From Pseudobdellovibrio sp031428275 (GTDB lineage: Bacteria; Bdellovibrionota; Bdellovibrionia; Bdellovibrionales; Bdellovibrionaceae): a stretch of DNA of 64,000 nucleotides. The translations under genes were made by a program, and so were the position numbers. The notes under the pieces are model-generated. The model made no database searches, had not been told where the DNA came from, and saw only the letters and a list, made by a program, of their open reading frames with translations. Below, in pieces: positions 26,434 to 36,521 of the stretch. The stretch is taken from the NCBI GenBank assembly GCA_031428275.1, contig JANPPC010000016.1:1-64000 (forward strand). The letters are read 5' to 3'. The number at the start of each line of letters is the position of its first letter. The first letter of the stretch is position 1.

Positions 26434-26838
26434 GTGTTGAAATTAAATGTTTTAACTCCAGAAAGAAAAGCTGTTTTTGACGAAGAAGTTACCGAAGTAA
26501 CTATTCCGGCTTTTTCAGGCGAGATGACTATTATGCCGGGCCACGCAGCTTTAATTACGACGCTTGGTACGGGGATTTTAAGATATAAAATTCCGAATCG
26601 CGACAAAGTGTTTAAAGCTGTCATTAGTTGGGGCTACTGCGAAGTTGTAAACGGAGCAGTTAATGTACTTGCTGAGTTTATGCAATTACCCGAAGAAGTT
26701 AACGTTGATAGCGCTAAAACGACGCTACAGTCGGCTGAAAAGAAGCTTACAACTGAGATATTAACAGACGTAGAATACAACCAAACTGTTAATGAAGTCG
26801 ATAAAGCCCAAGCCGCGATTAACCTATCTCAAACATAA
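26434..26838 (+). CDS. atpC: ATP synthase F1 subunit epsilon
   Basis: The 134-residue protein has the epsilon beta-sandwich core (TIPAFSGEMTIMPGHAALIT) and a C-terminal helical pair. It couples the rotor to the c-ring and can inhibit hydrolysis. Start GTG 26434 with GAAGGTGG upstream. It is the last gene of the operon and is followed by a hairpin terminator. Confidence 0.95.
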   Translation: MLKLNVLTPERKAVFDEEVTEVTIPAFSGEMTIMPGHAALITTLGTGILRYKIPNRDKVFKAVISWGYCEVVNGAVNVLAEFMQLPEEVNVDSAKTTLQSAEKKLTTEILTDVEYNQTVNEVDKAQAAINLSQT

Positions 26839-26866
26839 AACTAAGAAATAATTTAAAATTTCTTTT

Positions 26867-26898
26867 AAAAGGGCCCATTGAGGGCCTTTTTTATTTTT
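26867..26898 (+). terminator. Rho-independent terminator of the atp operon
   Basis: AAAAGGGCCC, loop ATTGA, GGGCCTTTT, with one bulged G in the stem, followed by TTATTTTT. It lies 28 bp after the atpC stop. Confidence 0.85.
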
Positions 26899-26965
26899 AA
26901 GCTACCGCTTAAAACCAGACCTTCGTGCCATGCCTCTTTTTGGTAAATACCCGTACTATGTAGGT

Positions 26966-27769
26966 ATGAACTTAACCGGTGAAATTTCCAGAGCTGTGAC
27001 CAGCGTAATGGTTTTATTTTCTTTCTCTGCACACGCGGATATTTTTTCACAAACCTTTGGTGAAGAAACTCCCGAAAGCGGACAAGTTATAGTTGAGCGC
27101 CCAATTGATTTAAGTGGCCCCTATAAAGAACGCCGACGAGTTCACGGCGGTCTATTTTCGATTAACTACGAAAAATATTATCCGGTCGACTACGGATCGC
27201 AATTTACAAACAACGGCTATGTTGAAGATATTATTGGTTCGAGCCCTATAGATATGGTGGGAGTTGAAGCTGGCTACAAGCACAACTTTCAATTTGGTTC
27301 GATTGCAGTTTTGGGTGGATTCTCTCAAGGAAGCTCGGCCGTTAGCGGCGACATCGCCGCGAGCCAAGGTCGGCTTTTGGTAGATCGCACAGTTTTCTCA
27401 GTGAGCTATGCAATGGACGCTATTTTTGAAGAGCCTTGGGTTGTTCCCTACGCGCAGGGTGGAATTTACAATATGACAATTCGCGAACAGAAAGGTGAGT
27501 TGTACGAATCGAAGTCTTCGGGCTACGCCCTCAACTATCGATTAGGGCTATTATTTCAATTAAATTGGATAGAAAAATCGATCGATCCATCTACCCAGAT
27601 TGATGGTCTGCGCTCGACAGGATTGCAAAATACTTTTATTGATGTTTTCTACATCAGCCACTTGGCCTCACAGGATGCGGCAGATCCGTCCGTCGTAGCT
27701 ACGACGGACTCATCTATTAATACACGCTCTGATGGCCAAATGGGTATCGGCTTAAAAATAGAATTTTAA
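26966..27769 (+). CDS. Putative outer-membrane beta-barrel protein
   Basis: From ATG 26966 the 267-residue product has a signal peptide (cleavage near SAHA-D), alternating polar/hydrophobic strands with Tyr and Gly, and a C-terminal strand ending GIGLKIEF. A terminal phenylalanine of this kind is recognised by the BAM complex. I cannot assign a family or function. An in-frame ATG at 26930 lacks a ribosome site and would hide the signal peptide. Its stop is 1 bp from the stop of the convergent flavoprotein gene. Confidence 0.7.
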   Translation: MNLTGEISRAVTSVMVLFSFSAHADIFSQTFGEETPESGQVIVERPIDLSGPYKERRRVHGGLFSINYEKYYPVDYGSQFTNNGYVEDIIGSSPIDMVGVEAGYKHNFQFGSIAVLGGFSQGSSAVSGDIAASQGRLLVDRTVFSVSYAMDAIFEEPWVVPYAQGGIYNMTIREQKGELYESKSSGYALNYRLGLLFQLNWIEKSIDPSTQIDGLRSTGLQNTFIDVFYISHLASQDAADPSVVATTDSSINTRSDGQMGIGLKIEF

Positions 27770-27770
27770 A

Positions 27771-28310
27771 CTACACAGTTAGATTTACGCGGCCATGTTC
27801 ATTTGGACCGGCCTTGTAGGTTTCTCCGGTTAAAACCGATTTCGCAAACCCAACAATTTGCACGAATGTAGAAGAAGAATCCCAATATTCAACAGAGCTG
27901 ATCGAAACTTTTAGCAATACTAAATTCGGGTCTTCTAAACCTTCCGGAAACCAGGCCTTTAAAGCAGGCGTCCAAAGTTCTTTAGCTTTCGCCTTATCTT
28001 GTAACACTTCAGCAGAACCGTTAACGCTAACAAATGAACTTGATCCCGGCGATGCGAAGGCAACGTTTACGCGAGCGTCTTTTTCGATATCAAAAACTTT
28101 TCCGGTCTGTTTTCCGGTGAAGAACCACAAATCACCAGCACCTAGATCAAACTGCTGCAACATCATTGGACGACTACAAAGTTCTTTTTCAGCGTTCTTC
28201 GTTGTTAACATCCCGGCTTTGATAACTTTCAACATGCTGTCGACATGCTCTAAGCTTTTTTCGCGGTTTTCTGGTGCGCTAGAATCTTTTTTTGAATCAG
28301 TGGTAAACAT
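27771..28310 (-). CDS. Pyridoxamine 5'-phosphate oxidase-fold protein (general stress FMN-binding type)
   Basis: The 179-residue protein resembles the stress-protein-26 group of split-barrel FMN proteins: a helix ending in MLTTKNAEKELCSRPM, the strand pair LWFFTGKQTGKVFDIEKDARVNVAFASPG (residues 61-89 approx.), then SFVSVNGSAEVL and an ELWTPALKAWFPEG segment. Members bind flavin and often reduce cofactors under stress, but substrates vary. A strong AAGGAGACC precedes the ATG. Confidence 0.85.
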   Translation of the reverse strand: MFTTDSKKDSSAPENREKSLEHVDSMLKVIKAGMLTTKNAEKELCSRPMMLQQFDLGAGDLWFFTGKQTGKVFDIEKDARVNVAFASPGSSSFVSVNGSAEVLQDKAKAKELWTPALKAWFPEGLEDPNLVLLKVSISSVEYWDSSSTFVQIVGFAKSVLTGETYKAGPNEHGRVNLTV

Positions 28311-28499
28311 AAGGTCTCCTTGTTAAAATTAATTAAAGTTCTGTTAGTTCAGATACTGTTTATAGTGCAAGCGAAGGGCCCTTTAAAAAGGCCATAAAAT
28401 GAACTGGAATCAAATAGGTTTTAGTTCGGCGGCGATGCACTTCTGTATAGGGAAATATGACGTATAGCTAAAACTCACAACGGGGCTGATTCGGACAGC

Positions 28500-31400
28500 T
28501 CAAATCAATGTAAGTAAGTAATTAAGTTCTTCGTATACGCTTGACCACGTAATATTGTTCAACCGAATATTTAAACGCTGATCTGGCGTAATTGAATATT
28601 TTTTATTCTCGCGCATAGCTAACTGAATAGCGGTTTCTGGCTTTAATTTCGTACGCTCGGTAAAAATTAAAGAAATATTTTTTAAGCCCGCGCTGATGTC
28701 GCGCACCCCTAAATCTTTACACTGTTTTCGAATCAGCATCAGACCCATTAAGTTAATGACGGGCTCAGGGATGTCTCCGAATTGATCTTTTAGCTCATCT
28801 TCGATTCGGTCTAAATCTTCTTGTGAAGTGATGTCGGCTAAAGCTTTATAGTAACTTAAACGAATACGAATATCGGCGATATACGAGTCAGGTATAAGTG
28901 CGGGCACGCGTAAATTAATTTCTGGGTCTAACTCACGGTCAGTGAGAGGCTCGCCCTTAGCTTCTGCCAAGGCCTCATTCAAAAGATCCATGTAAAGTTC
29001 GTAACCGACTGAGTTGACGTGACCTGATTGATTGTCGCCCAAGATATTGCCTGCGCCGCGCAGCTCTAAGTCGTACTGCGCGATTCGAATACCCGAACCC
29101 AGGGCCGAGTTGTCTTGAATAATCTTCAGGCGCTCTTGCGCATCTTTTTCTATACGCTTGTCTTTAGGTAATAATAAATAACAAAATGCGCGAGCCTTGC
29201 TGCGCCCGACGCGCCCTCGCAACTGGTATAGCTGCGAAAGACCAAACATATGCGCTTGATCGATAAACATCGTATTAGCTCGTGGTACATCCATTCCGGA
29301 TTCGACGATTGAAGTACAAATTAATACGTCAATTTCGTGATTGAAGAACGCAAGCATTGCTTGCTCGAGCTGCTCTTCATCCATCTGCCCGTGGGCAACT
29401 TTCATTCGAGCATTTGGCACAATCTGTCTTAGCTCGTCAGAGATACCGTAGATGCTTTGCACTCGGTTATGAATAAAATAAACTTGGCCTCCGCGCGCGA
29501 TTTCGGATTCGATGCCCTTACGAATTAATTCTGAGTCAAATTTCGAAATAAAGGTACGCGTCGGCAATCGGTCGACAGGGGCCGTGTTGATAATTGATAA
29601 ATCACGCATGCCGGTAAAGCTCATGTTTAGCGTACGCGGAATTGGGGTGGCCGATAAAGTTAGGGTGTCGATCTCGGTTTTAAATTTTTTAATCTTTTCT
29701 TTATGGGTGACTCCGAATTTTTGTTCTTCGTCGATAATTAATAAACCCAAGTCTTTGAATACGACATCTTTACTTAACAGACGGTGAGTGCCGATTAAAA
29801 TATCAACTTTTCCATCTTTTAATTCAGCTAACGTTTTCTTCTGGTCGGCGGGCGACACAAAGCGATTCAGCGAGCGAATCTGTAAATTCCATCCGTCAAA
29901 GCGACGCTTAAATGTTTCTAAATGTTGAAAAGTCAAAACTGTTGTTGGAGCCAAAACCGCAACTTGCTTTTTGTTCTGCACAACTTGAAAAGCCGCGCGC
30001 ATTGAAACTTCGGTTTTACCAAAACCCACATCGCCGCAGACTAAGCGGTCCATCGGACGTTCGTTGTGGAAATCTTTCTGGATATCGTTGATGGCCTTTA
30101 GCTGATCATCGGTTTCGTCAAACGGAAAACCGTTTTCAAACTGGTGGTAGGCGAGCTCGTCGAAATTAAGTGGGTCGCGTGTGATTTCATTTCGCTTGGC
30201 GTAAAGTTGTAATAATTCGGAAGCGATATCGCGCAAATGCGACTTCACTTTGATTTTTGTTTTTTCCCAACCCGTGCCGCCGAGCTTGTCTAGTAGTGAA
30301 GTTTGCCCAGCACCCGAAAACTTCTGTAATTGCCCCACGCGGTACACCGGAAGGTATAACTTATCTTTGTCTTTATACGCGATCTGAATATATTCGGATT
30401 CTATTCCGCCGATATTCATAATTTTTAGACCCTCATAAACTCCGATGCCGTGCTTAACGTGTACGACCAGATCGGTTGGCTTTAAGTCACCAAAGGCCAA
30501 GCTTTTGGCTTTCGTTGAAAATTGTTCGTAAGCGTTTTGGGTATTGGCCCGCTGCTTACGACCGAAGAAGTCGTCGGTGCGTAAGAAAATAATCTTTTCT
30601 TCATTCAGCATAACGGTTTCAGAAAGAATTCGCGGAACAATCGTCACTTCGTTTTTATTTTCAAACCAAGAGTCCCAAAGATACTCATCACCCGCGGCGA
30701 TGCTAAATGAAATATTCATTTTCTGCAGAAGCATTTTCAATCGATCGATCTGAGTTTGATTCTTGGCTGAAACAAAAATTTTATATTCGCTCTCGAGCCA
30801 TTTTTTTAGACGCGGCTGTGCCGCCTCAACCCACGCATCTGAAGCGGGCGTTAAATTCTGAGCCAGTTGTGAAAATTCAGTTAGTGGTAATGAATCATAC
30901 TTGATACGCACTTCATTGGCTTTAGTATCTTCTAGATAAGCTAGTCTTGAGAATTGAAAAATGCGCGAATCTTCGGGCCACTTAATATCTTCATAGCGCG
31001 TAAAAGCTTTTTTTAGATCAGGATGAAATACATGATGGGTTTCTGCGCGGTAGTCTGCGCTAAGTTCTTGATGGTATTCATCAGCAGCGCGCGAAACATC
31101 TGATGGATCTAGCATAAAAATATTTAGTCCCGAGCTAAAGTGATCTAAAGCCGACTCTAGTTTTTCATAAGTGTTGGTTAATAAATACTCGCTACCGGGA
31201 AAATAATTTTTTAACGAAATACTTCGTACGACTTCATCTATCTCGCTATGCGGAACTGTGCGCTGCTTTAAACTTTCGCGAAAACTTTTAATTATGTCTT
31301 CAACGTTTTCATCGGAAAACTCAACTTCGTAGGCCGGCACAATCTTAAGCGAAGCGACTTCAACCAAACTGCGTTGGTCGACCAAAGAAAAGTTTCGCAT

Positions 31401-32009
31401 CGATTCGATCTGATCACCGAAAAGCTCTAAACGAACCGGATGAGTTTCGGCCGGTGAAAAAACATCGACGATCCCGCCGCGCAAACTAAACTGGCCGATA
31501 TCTTCAACTAAGGGAGTTGATTGATATCCGAGCGAATTGAAATATTCGGCCAAATTTGTTGGCAGCTCATCGCCTGATTTTAAAATGCAGCTTCGTTTCG
31601 AAAACGGAAAGAAAGGAACCGACAGTTGCATCAGCGCAGAAACCGGCGCAATAAAAATGTCGCTTTTTTGTGCGTGCGCAGCCCGGTATAAAAAACGTGA
31701 TCTAGAAAACCGAACAAGTGGCGATGGAGTTAAGCCCGAATAAGGTGAAACATCGTATTGCCGCAAAACATGACACTGAAAACGATCAGTAAAAAAGCTC
31801 AAGTACTGTTCAAAAACCAAAGCCTGGTCTAAACTAGACACCACGACGAGTCGGGGTAAGTTATTAATTTCTTTAGATAAAGACTGAGACAAAAGAAAAG
31901 AGCTGGCAGCAATTGAAGATGCGCCAACGATATTGAAAAGCGAGCGATCTTTTTGAAAGCCGCGAATCAAAAAATCTTCAAGCCGTGTTTGCGTTGGTTG
32001 CCATTTCAT
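28500..32009 (-). CDS. mfd: Transcription-repair coupling factor Mfd
   Basis: The 1169-residue protein removes RNA polymerase stalled at lesions and recruits UvrA. It has an N-terminal UvrB-homology region (about 1-330), the polymerase-interacting domain beginning DLVVHVKHGIGVYEG near 505, and a RecG-like translocase with GDVGFGKTE (about 655), DEEQKFGV and VESGMDVPRANT. The C-terminal D7 domain is also present. Length is standard. A 189-bp gap separates it from the flavoprotein gene downstream. Confidence 0.97.
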   Translation of the reverse strand: MKWQPTQTRLEDFLIRGFQKDRSLFNIVGASSIAASSFLLSQSLSKEINNLPRLVVVSSLDQALVFEQYLSFFTDRFQCHVLRQYDVSPYSGLTPSPLVRFSRSRFLYRAAHAQKSDIFIAPVSALMQLSVPFFPFSKRSCILKSGDELPTNLAEYFNSLGYQSTPLVEDIGQFSLRGGIVDVFSPAETHPVRLELFGDQIESMRNFSLVDQRSLVEVASLKIVPAYEVEFSDENVEDIIKSFRESLKQRTVPHSEIDEVVRSISLKNYFPGSEYLLTNTYEKLESALDHFSSGLNIFMLDPSDVSRAADEYHQELSADYRAETHHVFHPDLKKAFTRYEDIKWPEDSRIFQFSRLAYLEDTKANEVRIKYDSLPLTEFSQLAQNLTPASDAWVEAAQPRLKKWLESEYKIFVSAKNQTQIDRLKMLLQKMNISFSIAAGDEYLWDSWFENKNEVTIVPRILSETVMLNEEKIIFLRTDDFFGRKQRANTQNAYEQFSTKAKSLAFGDLKPTDLVVHVKHGIGVYEGLKIMNIGGIESEYIQIAYKDKDKLYLPVYRVGQLQKFSGAGQTSLLDKLGGTGWEKTKIKVKSHLRDIASELLQLYAKRNEITRDPLNFDELAYHQFENGFPFDETDDQLKAINDIQKDFHNERPMDRLVCGDVGFGKTEVSMRAAFQVVQNKKQVAVLAPTTVLTFQHLETFKRRFDGWNLQIRSLNRFVSPADQKKTLAELKDGKVDILIGTHRLLSKDVVFKDLGLLIIDEEQKFGVTHKEKIKKFKTEIDTLTLSATPIPRTLNMSFTGMRDLSIINTAPVDRLPTRTFISKFDSELIRKGIESEIARGGQVYFIHNRVQSIYGISDELRQIVPNARMKVAHGQMDEEQLEQAMLAFFNHEIDVLICTSIVESGMDVPRANTMFIDQAHMFGLSQLYQLRGRVGRSKARAFCYLLLPKDKRIEKDAQERLKIIQDNSALGSGIRIAQYDLELRGAGNILGDNQSGHVNSVGYELYMDLLNEALAEAKGEPLTDRELDPEINLRVPALIPDSYIADIRIRLSYYKALADITSQEDLDRIEDELKDQFGDIPEPVINLMGLMLIRKQCKDLGVRDISAGLKNISLIFTERTKLKPETAIQLAMRENKKYSITPDQRLNIRLNNITWSSVYEELNYLLTLI

Positions 32010-32106
32010 AGTGAAGGTCCAGATACTGCTTTAATCTAAGCGTAAGGTCACCTCATTTCGAATAATTTCGGCTTCGAACCTTCTGCAATTCTTAGACGAT
32101 TTTTAA

Positions 32107-32135
32107 TTGGTTTTTATTAAAGGGCTTTGTATAAC
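32107..32135 (+). promoter_or_regulatory. Putative nuo operon promoter
   Basis: TTGGTT (32107-32112) and TATAAC (32130-32135) with a 17-bp spacer, about 45 bp before the nuoA start, in the 178-bp divergent gap with mfd. Confidence 0.5.
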
Positions 32136-32187
32136 TAAGCTATTGAAAACATAATGAAAAAGTCATTTACACCATTGAGGAGCTTAC

Positions 32188-32559
32188 ATGCCAATAGGCG
32201 GAGTCATTTTCATCACATTATTTATCGCTGCGTTTGGAACGGCACTAATTTATTTAGCTCGCTGGACCGGCGGTAGAGCAAAAAAAACCAGCCAAGCCAA
32301 ATTCGATATTTACGAATGCGGCCTTCCGGCAGAAGAAAAGAAAGATACAAAAATTTCAGTTAAGTTCTACTTAACCGCAATTCTTTTTATTCTGTTCGAT
32401 ATTGAAATTATTTTTATGTACCCATGGGCTGTTAACTTTCGCCACTTTTTAAATACCGGCGCGGGCTTGACGGTATTCGGATCGATGATGGTTTTTCTAT
32501 TAGTATTTATCTTCGGTCTTTGGTGGGAAATTAAATCTAAAGCATTGGAATGGGACTAA
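32188..32559 (+). CDS. nuoA: NADH-quinone oxidoreductase subunit A
   Basis: The 123-residue membrane subunit of complex I has three helices and the conserved loop KFDIYECGLPAE with the family cysteine, then KFYLTAILFILFDIEIIFMYPWA. AGGAGC precedes the ATG. It heads the operon and is followed after 3 bp by nuoH rather than the usual nuoB. Confidence 0.96.
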   Translation: MPIGGVIFITLFIAAFGTALIYLARWTGGRAKKTSQAKFDIYECGLPAEEKKDTKISVKFYLTAILFILFDIEIIFMYPWAVNFRHFLNTGAGLTVFGSMMVFLLVFIFGLWWEIKSKALEWD

Positions 32560-32562
32560 ATC

Positions 32563-33705
32563 ATGACATCAATGGGAATTACAGGTTTCGAAATTGTAAT
32601 CAATGCCGTTAAGCTCTTGATTATCTTTTTACTAATGGTACAAGCGGTACCAATTTTAGTTTGGCTCGAGCGTCGCGGTTCGGGATTTATTCAAAATCGT
32701 TTTGGTCCAAATCGCGTAGGCCCGCTAGGCTTGGTTCAGCTGCTTGCCGATGCGGTCAAATTTTTAACCAAAGAAGATTTCGCTCCCGATAAGGGAAATC
32801 GCTTTATGTTCTACGCGGCTCCGGTGTTCGCTTTGATTCCGGGCGCGGTAGCTTTCATGGCAATTCCGCTATCGGTTCCGTTAAAAACTCCTGAGCATGT
32901 TTTCTTAATTCAGGGTTACGACATAAACGTTGGTATCGTTTTTATTTTAGGCGTTTCATCTTTGGCCGCCTACACAATCTTGATGGCGGGCTGGGGATCA
33001 GGCAGTAAGTTTTCTTTAATGGGAGCTCTTCGGGCTTCTGCGCAGATTATATCTTACGAACTAGCGCTGGGCCTTTCAATTGTCGGTATTATTTTACTGT
33101 ACGGCACATTCAATTTAACAGAAATGATTCAAGCCCAGCACGGGGGGCTAAGCTTTAAGGCCTTCGGTTATACACTTGCGGCTTCGTGGTTGCCAAACTG
33201 GGGAATTTTTTATCAGCCACTGGGTATGATTCTATTTTTTGCCGCCACTTTTGCCGAATCGAATCGTTTACCGTTCGACTTAGCAGAGGGCGAGGCCGAA
33301 CTGGTCGCCGGCTTTCACACCGAATACGGCGGCTTTAAAATGCTCATGTTTTTCATCGGCGAGTACGCGCACATGATGATTGCATCAGGCTTGATGGCCA
33401 CCTTCTTTTTTGGCGGATACAGCATCTGGAATTTAACCCCACAAGAGGTTTACAATTGGTGTTACGGCTTAGTCGGCAGCGAGCAGTTGGCTAACGTTCT
33501 TAGCGTTCTTTTGCACTTTGTTTCATTCAGTATTAAATTAGCGATCTTTCTTTGGATCTTTATTCAGGTTCGCTGGACGCTTCCGCGCTTCAGATACGAT
33601 CAGCTGATGGATTTAGGTTGGAAGACAATGCTTCCGTGGGCCCTAGGAAATACGATCGCAACCGCGGTTATTATTTTCGCAACAACTTATTTTGTGATCG
33701 GTTAG
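32563..33705 (+). CDS. nuoH: NADH-quinone oxidoreductase subunit H
   Basis: The 380-residue heel subunit forms the quinone chamber. Signatures are WLERRGSGFIQNRFGPNRVGP (split across residues 34-54), the TLAEPNRLPFDLAEGE-type loop seen as AESNRLPFDLAEGEAELV, and GFHTEYGGFKM. The quinone-site loops are intact, so a working Q module must exist elsewhere in the genome. It is followed by nuoJ after 8 bp; nuoI is missing between them. Confidence 0.97.
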   Translation: MTSMGITGFEIVINAVKLLIIFLLMVQAVPILVWLERRGSGFIQNRFGPNRVGPLGLVQLLADAVKFLTKEDFAPDKGNRFMFYAAPVFALIPGAVAFMAIPLSVPLKTPEHVFLIQGYDINVGIVFILGVSSLAAYTILMAGWGSGSKFSLMGALRASAQIISYELALGLSIVGIILLYGTFNLTEMIQAQHGGLSFKAFGYTLAASWLPNWGIFYQPLGMILFFAATFAESNRLPFDLAEGEAELVAGFHTEYGGFKMLMFFIGEYAHMMIASGLMATFFFGGYSIWNLTPQEVYNWCYGLVGSEQLANVLSVLLHFVSFSIKLAIFLWIFIQVRWTLPRFRYDQLMDLGWKTMLPWALGNTIATAVIIFATTYFVIG

Positions 33706-33713
33706 GAGAAAAA

Positions 33714-34259
33714 ATGACGGCAGACGCGTTTCTTTTTTGGTTTTTAGCTTTAATCACCGTGATCAGCGGCCTATCAGTTGTGTTGATGGCGAACCCGATT
33801 TACTCGGCGCTAAGTCTTGCCATGACGATGATTAGCGTGGCCGCGATTTTTGTAACGTTACAGGCTTACTTTTTAGCCGGCGTACAAGTTATCGTTTACG
33901 CTGGGGCCGTGATGGTTTTGTTCGTCATGGTGCTCATGCTCTTCGACTTAAAACACGAGCTGCAAGCTTTCACGCGCGGCCGAGCAACGGGAGCGTTAAA
34001 AATTGCTTCGGTTGGTATCTTATCAGGATTAATCGTAGGAGCCGTGACAATTGGCTTAACGATTGCCGGTCGCTCAAGCGAAGAACTAATTGCGGCATCT
34101 GCTTCTGGCGGCGTTGTTGATACAACCAGAAGCTTGTCAGAAGCCCTATTCTTAAAAAATATTTTCGGATTTGAAGCCCTAGGCGTTTTACTTTTAGTAA
34201 TTGCGGTTGGCACGGTGGCTTTATCACGCAGCAAGGGGGGTACACATGCCAGAGACTAA
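33714..34259 (+). CDS. nuoJ: NADH-quinone oxidoreductase subunit J
   Basis: From ATG 33714 (TTAGGAG upstream) the product has 181 residues and five membrane helices, with the family motif QVIVYAGAVMVLFVMVLML. It forms part of the membrane arm next to NuoA and NuoK. It overlaps nuoK by 14 bp. Confidence 0.95.
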   Translation: MTADAFLFWFLALITVISGLSVVLMANPIYSALSLAMTMISVAAIFVTLQAYFLAGVQVIVYAGAVMVLFVMVLMLFDLKHELQAFTRGRATGALKIASVGILSGLIVGAVTIGLTIAGRSSEELIAASASGGVVDTTRSLSEALFLKNIFGFEALGVLLLVIAVGTVALSRSKGGTHARD

Positions 34260-34572
34260 TATCATCACAACAATTGGTGCCGAACACTATTTAGTTCTAT
34301 CGGCGATTCTTTTTTCGATCGGCATGGCCGGCGTATTATTAAGAAGAAATTTGATCGTTCTATTAATGTCTATCGAGCTCATGCTAAACGCAGTGAATAT
34401 CAGCTTCGTCACCTTTTCGCATTACTCTGGAAAAGTTGAAGGCCAAATTATGGTTTTCTTCGTTATGACAATTGCAGCGGCCGAAGCCGCGGTTGGATTG
34501 GCGTTGGCCGTTTCTATTTTTAAACGTTTCAAAGAAGTTAACATTCGTTTCTTCGAGCACTTGAAGGGATAG
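34246..34572 (+). CDS. nuoK: NADH-quinone oxidoreductase subunit K
   Basis: From ATG 34246 (AAGGGGGG upstream, inside nuoJ) the product has 108 residues and three helices. The conserved glutamate in MSIELMLNAVN and the second in AAAEAAVGLA, both needed for proton pumping, are present. It lies 2 bp before nuoL. Confidence 0.96.
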   Translation: MPETNIITTIGAEHYLVLSAILFSIGMAGVLLRRNLIVLLMSIELMLNAVNISFVTFSHYSGKVEGQIMVFFVMTIAAAEAAVGLALAVSIFKRFKEVNIRFFEHLKG

Positions 34573-34574
34573 CC

Positions 34575-36518
34575 ATGAATCAGCAAGCACTAATAGCTAT
34601 ATTAATATTAACACCCCTTCTAGGCTTTATTCTGAACGGCGTTCGATTTCGCAGTACAAACTATGTACTGGCTGGATCGATCGCGACTATTGCGGTCTTT
34701 ATCTCGTTTGTTTGTTCGGTTTTATTGTTTTTAGATTTAGTCGGCATGCCGCCAGAAGCTCGTCGAATCACGGCGAACTTTTTTGAGTGGATCGCAGTAG
34801 ATAAATTTAAAATCAATGCAGGCTTCGTAGTTGATCAAATAAGTTCGATCATGATTTTAATCATCACGGGCGTAGGATCTTTGATTCACTTGTTTTCAAT
34901 TGGTTATATGCACCACGATAAGGGTGTTACGAAATACTTTGCATACCTAAATCTTTTTATCTTTAACATGTTAATTTTGGTGCTAGGTGATTCATTGTTA
35001 ACGATGTTCGTAGGCTGGGAGGGCGTTGGTCTTTGCTCATACTTGCTGATTGGTTTTTGGTTTAACGATTCTGCCAAAGCTGCAGCGGGCATGAAGGCGT
35101 TTATTACAAATCGTATTGGTGATGCCGCCTTTATTATCGGGATGTTTATTTTGTTTATGACTTTCGGAACGTTGAATATGCATGAACTTAATATGCTAGC
35201 GCCAACGGTGGTTGAATCTAGCTGGTTAGGTGCCGTGACGCTAGGAACACTGATGATGTTTATCGGCGCGACCGGGAAGTCTGCACAGATTCCGTTATAC
35301 GTCTGGCTACCAGATGCGATGGCCGGCCCGACGCCGGTTTCTGCTCTAATACATGCTGCTACAATGGTTACCGCGGGTATCTACATGATCGTTCGTTTGA
35401 ATGGTTTGTTTATTGTAGCCCCAAATACGATGATGGTTATTGCGATCGTCGGCGCGGCGACCGCAGTTACCGCGGCAACGATTGGCCTAACTCAATTTGA
35501 TATTAAAAAAGTTTTAGCCTATTCGACTGTTTCGCAGTTGGGTTATATGTTTTTAGCTGTTGGTGTTGGCGCGTTCGGCGCGGGAATGTTTCACTTAATG
35601 ACTCACGCATTTTTTAAGGCATTGATGTTCTTAGGTTCGGGTTCGGTGATTCACGCCATGCACGAAGAGCAAGACATCCGCAAAATGGGCGGCTTAAGAA
35701 AATATTTACCCATCACCCACGCAACGTTTTTCTTGGGCTGGTTAGCCATTATCGGAATGCCACCGTTTGCGGGCTTCTTTTCTAAAGATGAAATTTTATG
35801 GAAAGCCTTTTCGTCATCACAGGGGCACATTTTATTGTGGGTCGCTGGCGTACTTGGCGCGGTATTAACGGCTTTCTACATGACACGGTTAATGGCACTA
35901 ACATTCTGGGGCAAATCTCGTGTTGATAAAAGCGTTCACCCTCACGAAAGTCCATGGTTAATGACGGTTCCTTTGATTGTGCTAGCGATTCTTTCTGTGG
36001 TTGGCGGATGGGTTGGAATTCCGCACGTTATTTCTGAACATTTAGGACATATTCCTAATTTCTGGGAAACCTGGTTAGAACCGGTGATTCGTAAATTGCC
36101 GGCAGCAGTTGAGGGCGCGCACCACAATGAGGCCGCCCTAGAGTGGACTTTGATGGGTGTATCGGTTGGCTTAGCTGCGCTTTCGGCTTTAGCGGCTTAC
36201 ATCATGTATACGAAAAAAGAAGGCTCGTCAGATAAGGTTGCGAAAGCATTCGGACCCGTTTACCAGTTAGTGAATAAAAAGTACTTAGTCGATGAATTGT
36301 ATTTCGCGGGAATTATTAATCCGCTGATCGAAGGCAGCAAGGGCCTTTGGTACTACGTCGATGTAAATATAATTGATAAAGCGACTTATAAAGTAACTGA
36401 CTTCGTTCGCGGCGGAGGATCTTTTGTAAAATCATTGCAAACTGGAAACATGCAACAGTATGCGATGTACATTGGAATTGGTGTGGTCGTTGCGCTTTCA
36501 TTCGTATTAATGAGGTAA
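34575..36518 (+). CDS. nuoL: NADH-quinone oxidoreductase subunit L
   Basis: The 647-residue distal antiporter-like subunit has the core VGWEGVGLCSYLLIGFW, the lysine-bearing AGPTPVSALIHAATMVTAG and the His-containing MTHAFFKALMFLGSGSVIHA. The long C-terminal lateral helix and final transmembrane helix are present. It pumps protons at the far end of complex I. Confidence 0.97.
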   Translation: MNQQALIAILILTPLLGFILNGVRFRSTNYVLAGSIATIAVFISFVCSVLLFLDLVGMPPEARRITANFFEWIAVDKFKINAGFVVDQISSIMILIITGVGSLIHLFSIGYMHHDKGVTKYFAYLNLFIFNMLILVLGDSLLTMFVGWEGVGLCSYLLIGFWFNDSAKAAAGMKAFITNRIGDAAFIIGMFILFMTFGTLNMHELNMLAPTVVESSWLGAVTLGTLMMFIGATGKSAQIPLYVWLPDAMAGPTPVSALIHAATMVTAGIYMIVRLNGLFIVAPNTMMVIAIVGAATAVTAATIGLTQFDIKKVLAYSTVSQLGYMFLAVGVGAFGAGMFHLMTHAFFKALMFLGSGSVIHAMHEEQDIRKMGGLRKYLPITHATFFLGWLAIIGMPPFAGFFSKDEILWKAFSSSQGHILLWVAGVLGAVLTAFYMTRLMALTFWGKSRVDKSVHPHESPWLMTVPLIVLAILSVVGGWVGIPHVISEHLGHIPNFWETWLEPVIRKLPAAVEGAHHNEAALEWTLMGVSVGLAALSALAAYIMYTKKEGSSDKVAKAFGPVYQLVNKKYLVDELYFAGIINPLIEGSKGLWYYVDVNIIDKATYKVTDFVRGGGSFVKSLQTGNMQQYAMYIGIGVVVALSFVLMR

Positions 36519-36521
36519 TCT

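Noticed and set aside
28374..28383. Palindrome AAGGGCCCTT in the mfd-flavoprotein gap
   Set aside because: Too short and too symmetrical to call an operator; no second copy and no T-run for a terminator. The rest of this 189-bp gap shows nothing I can name.
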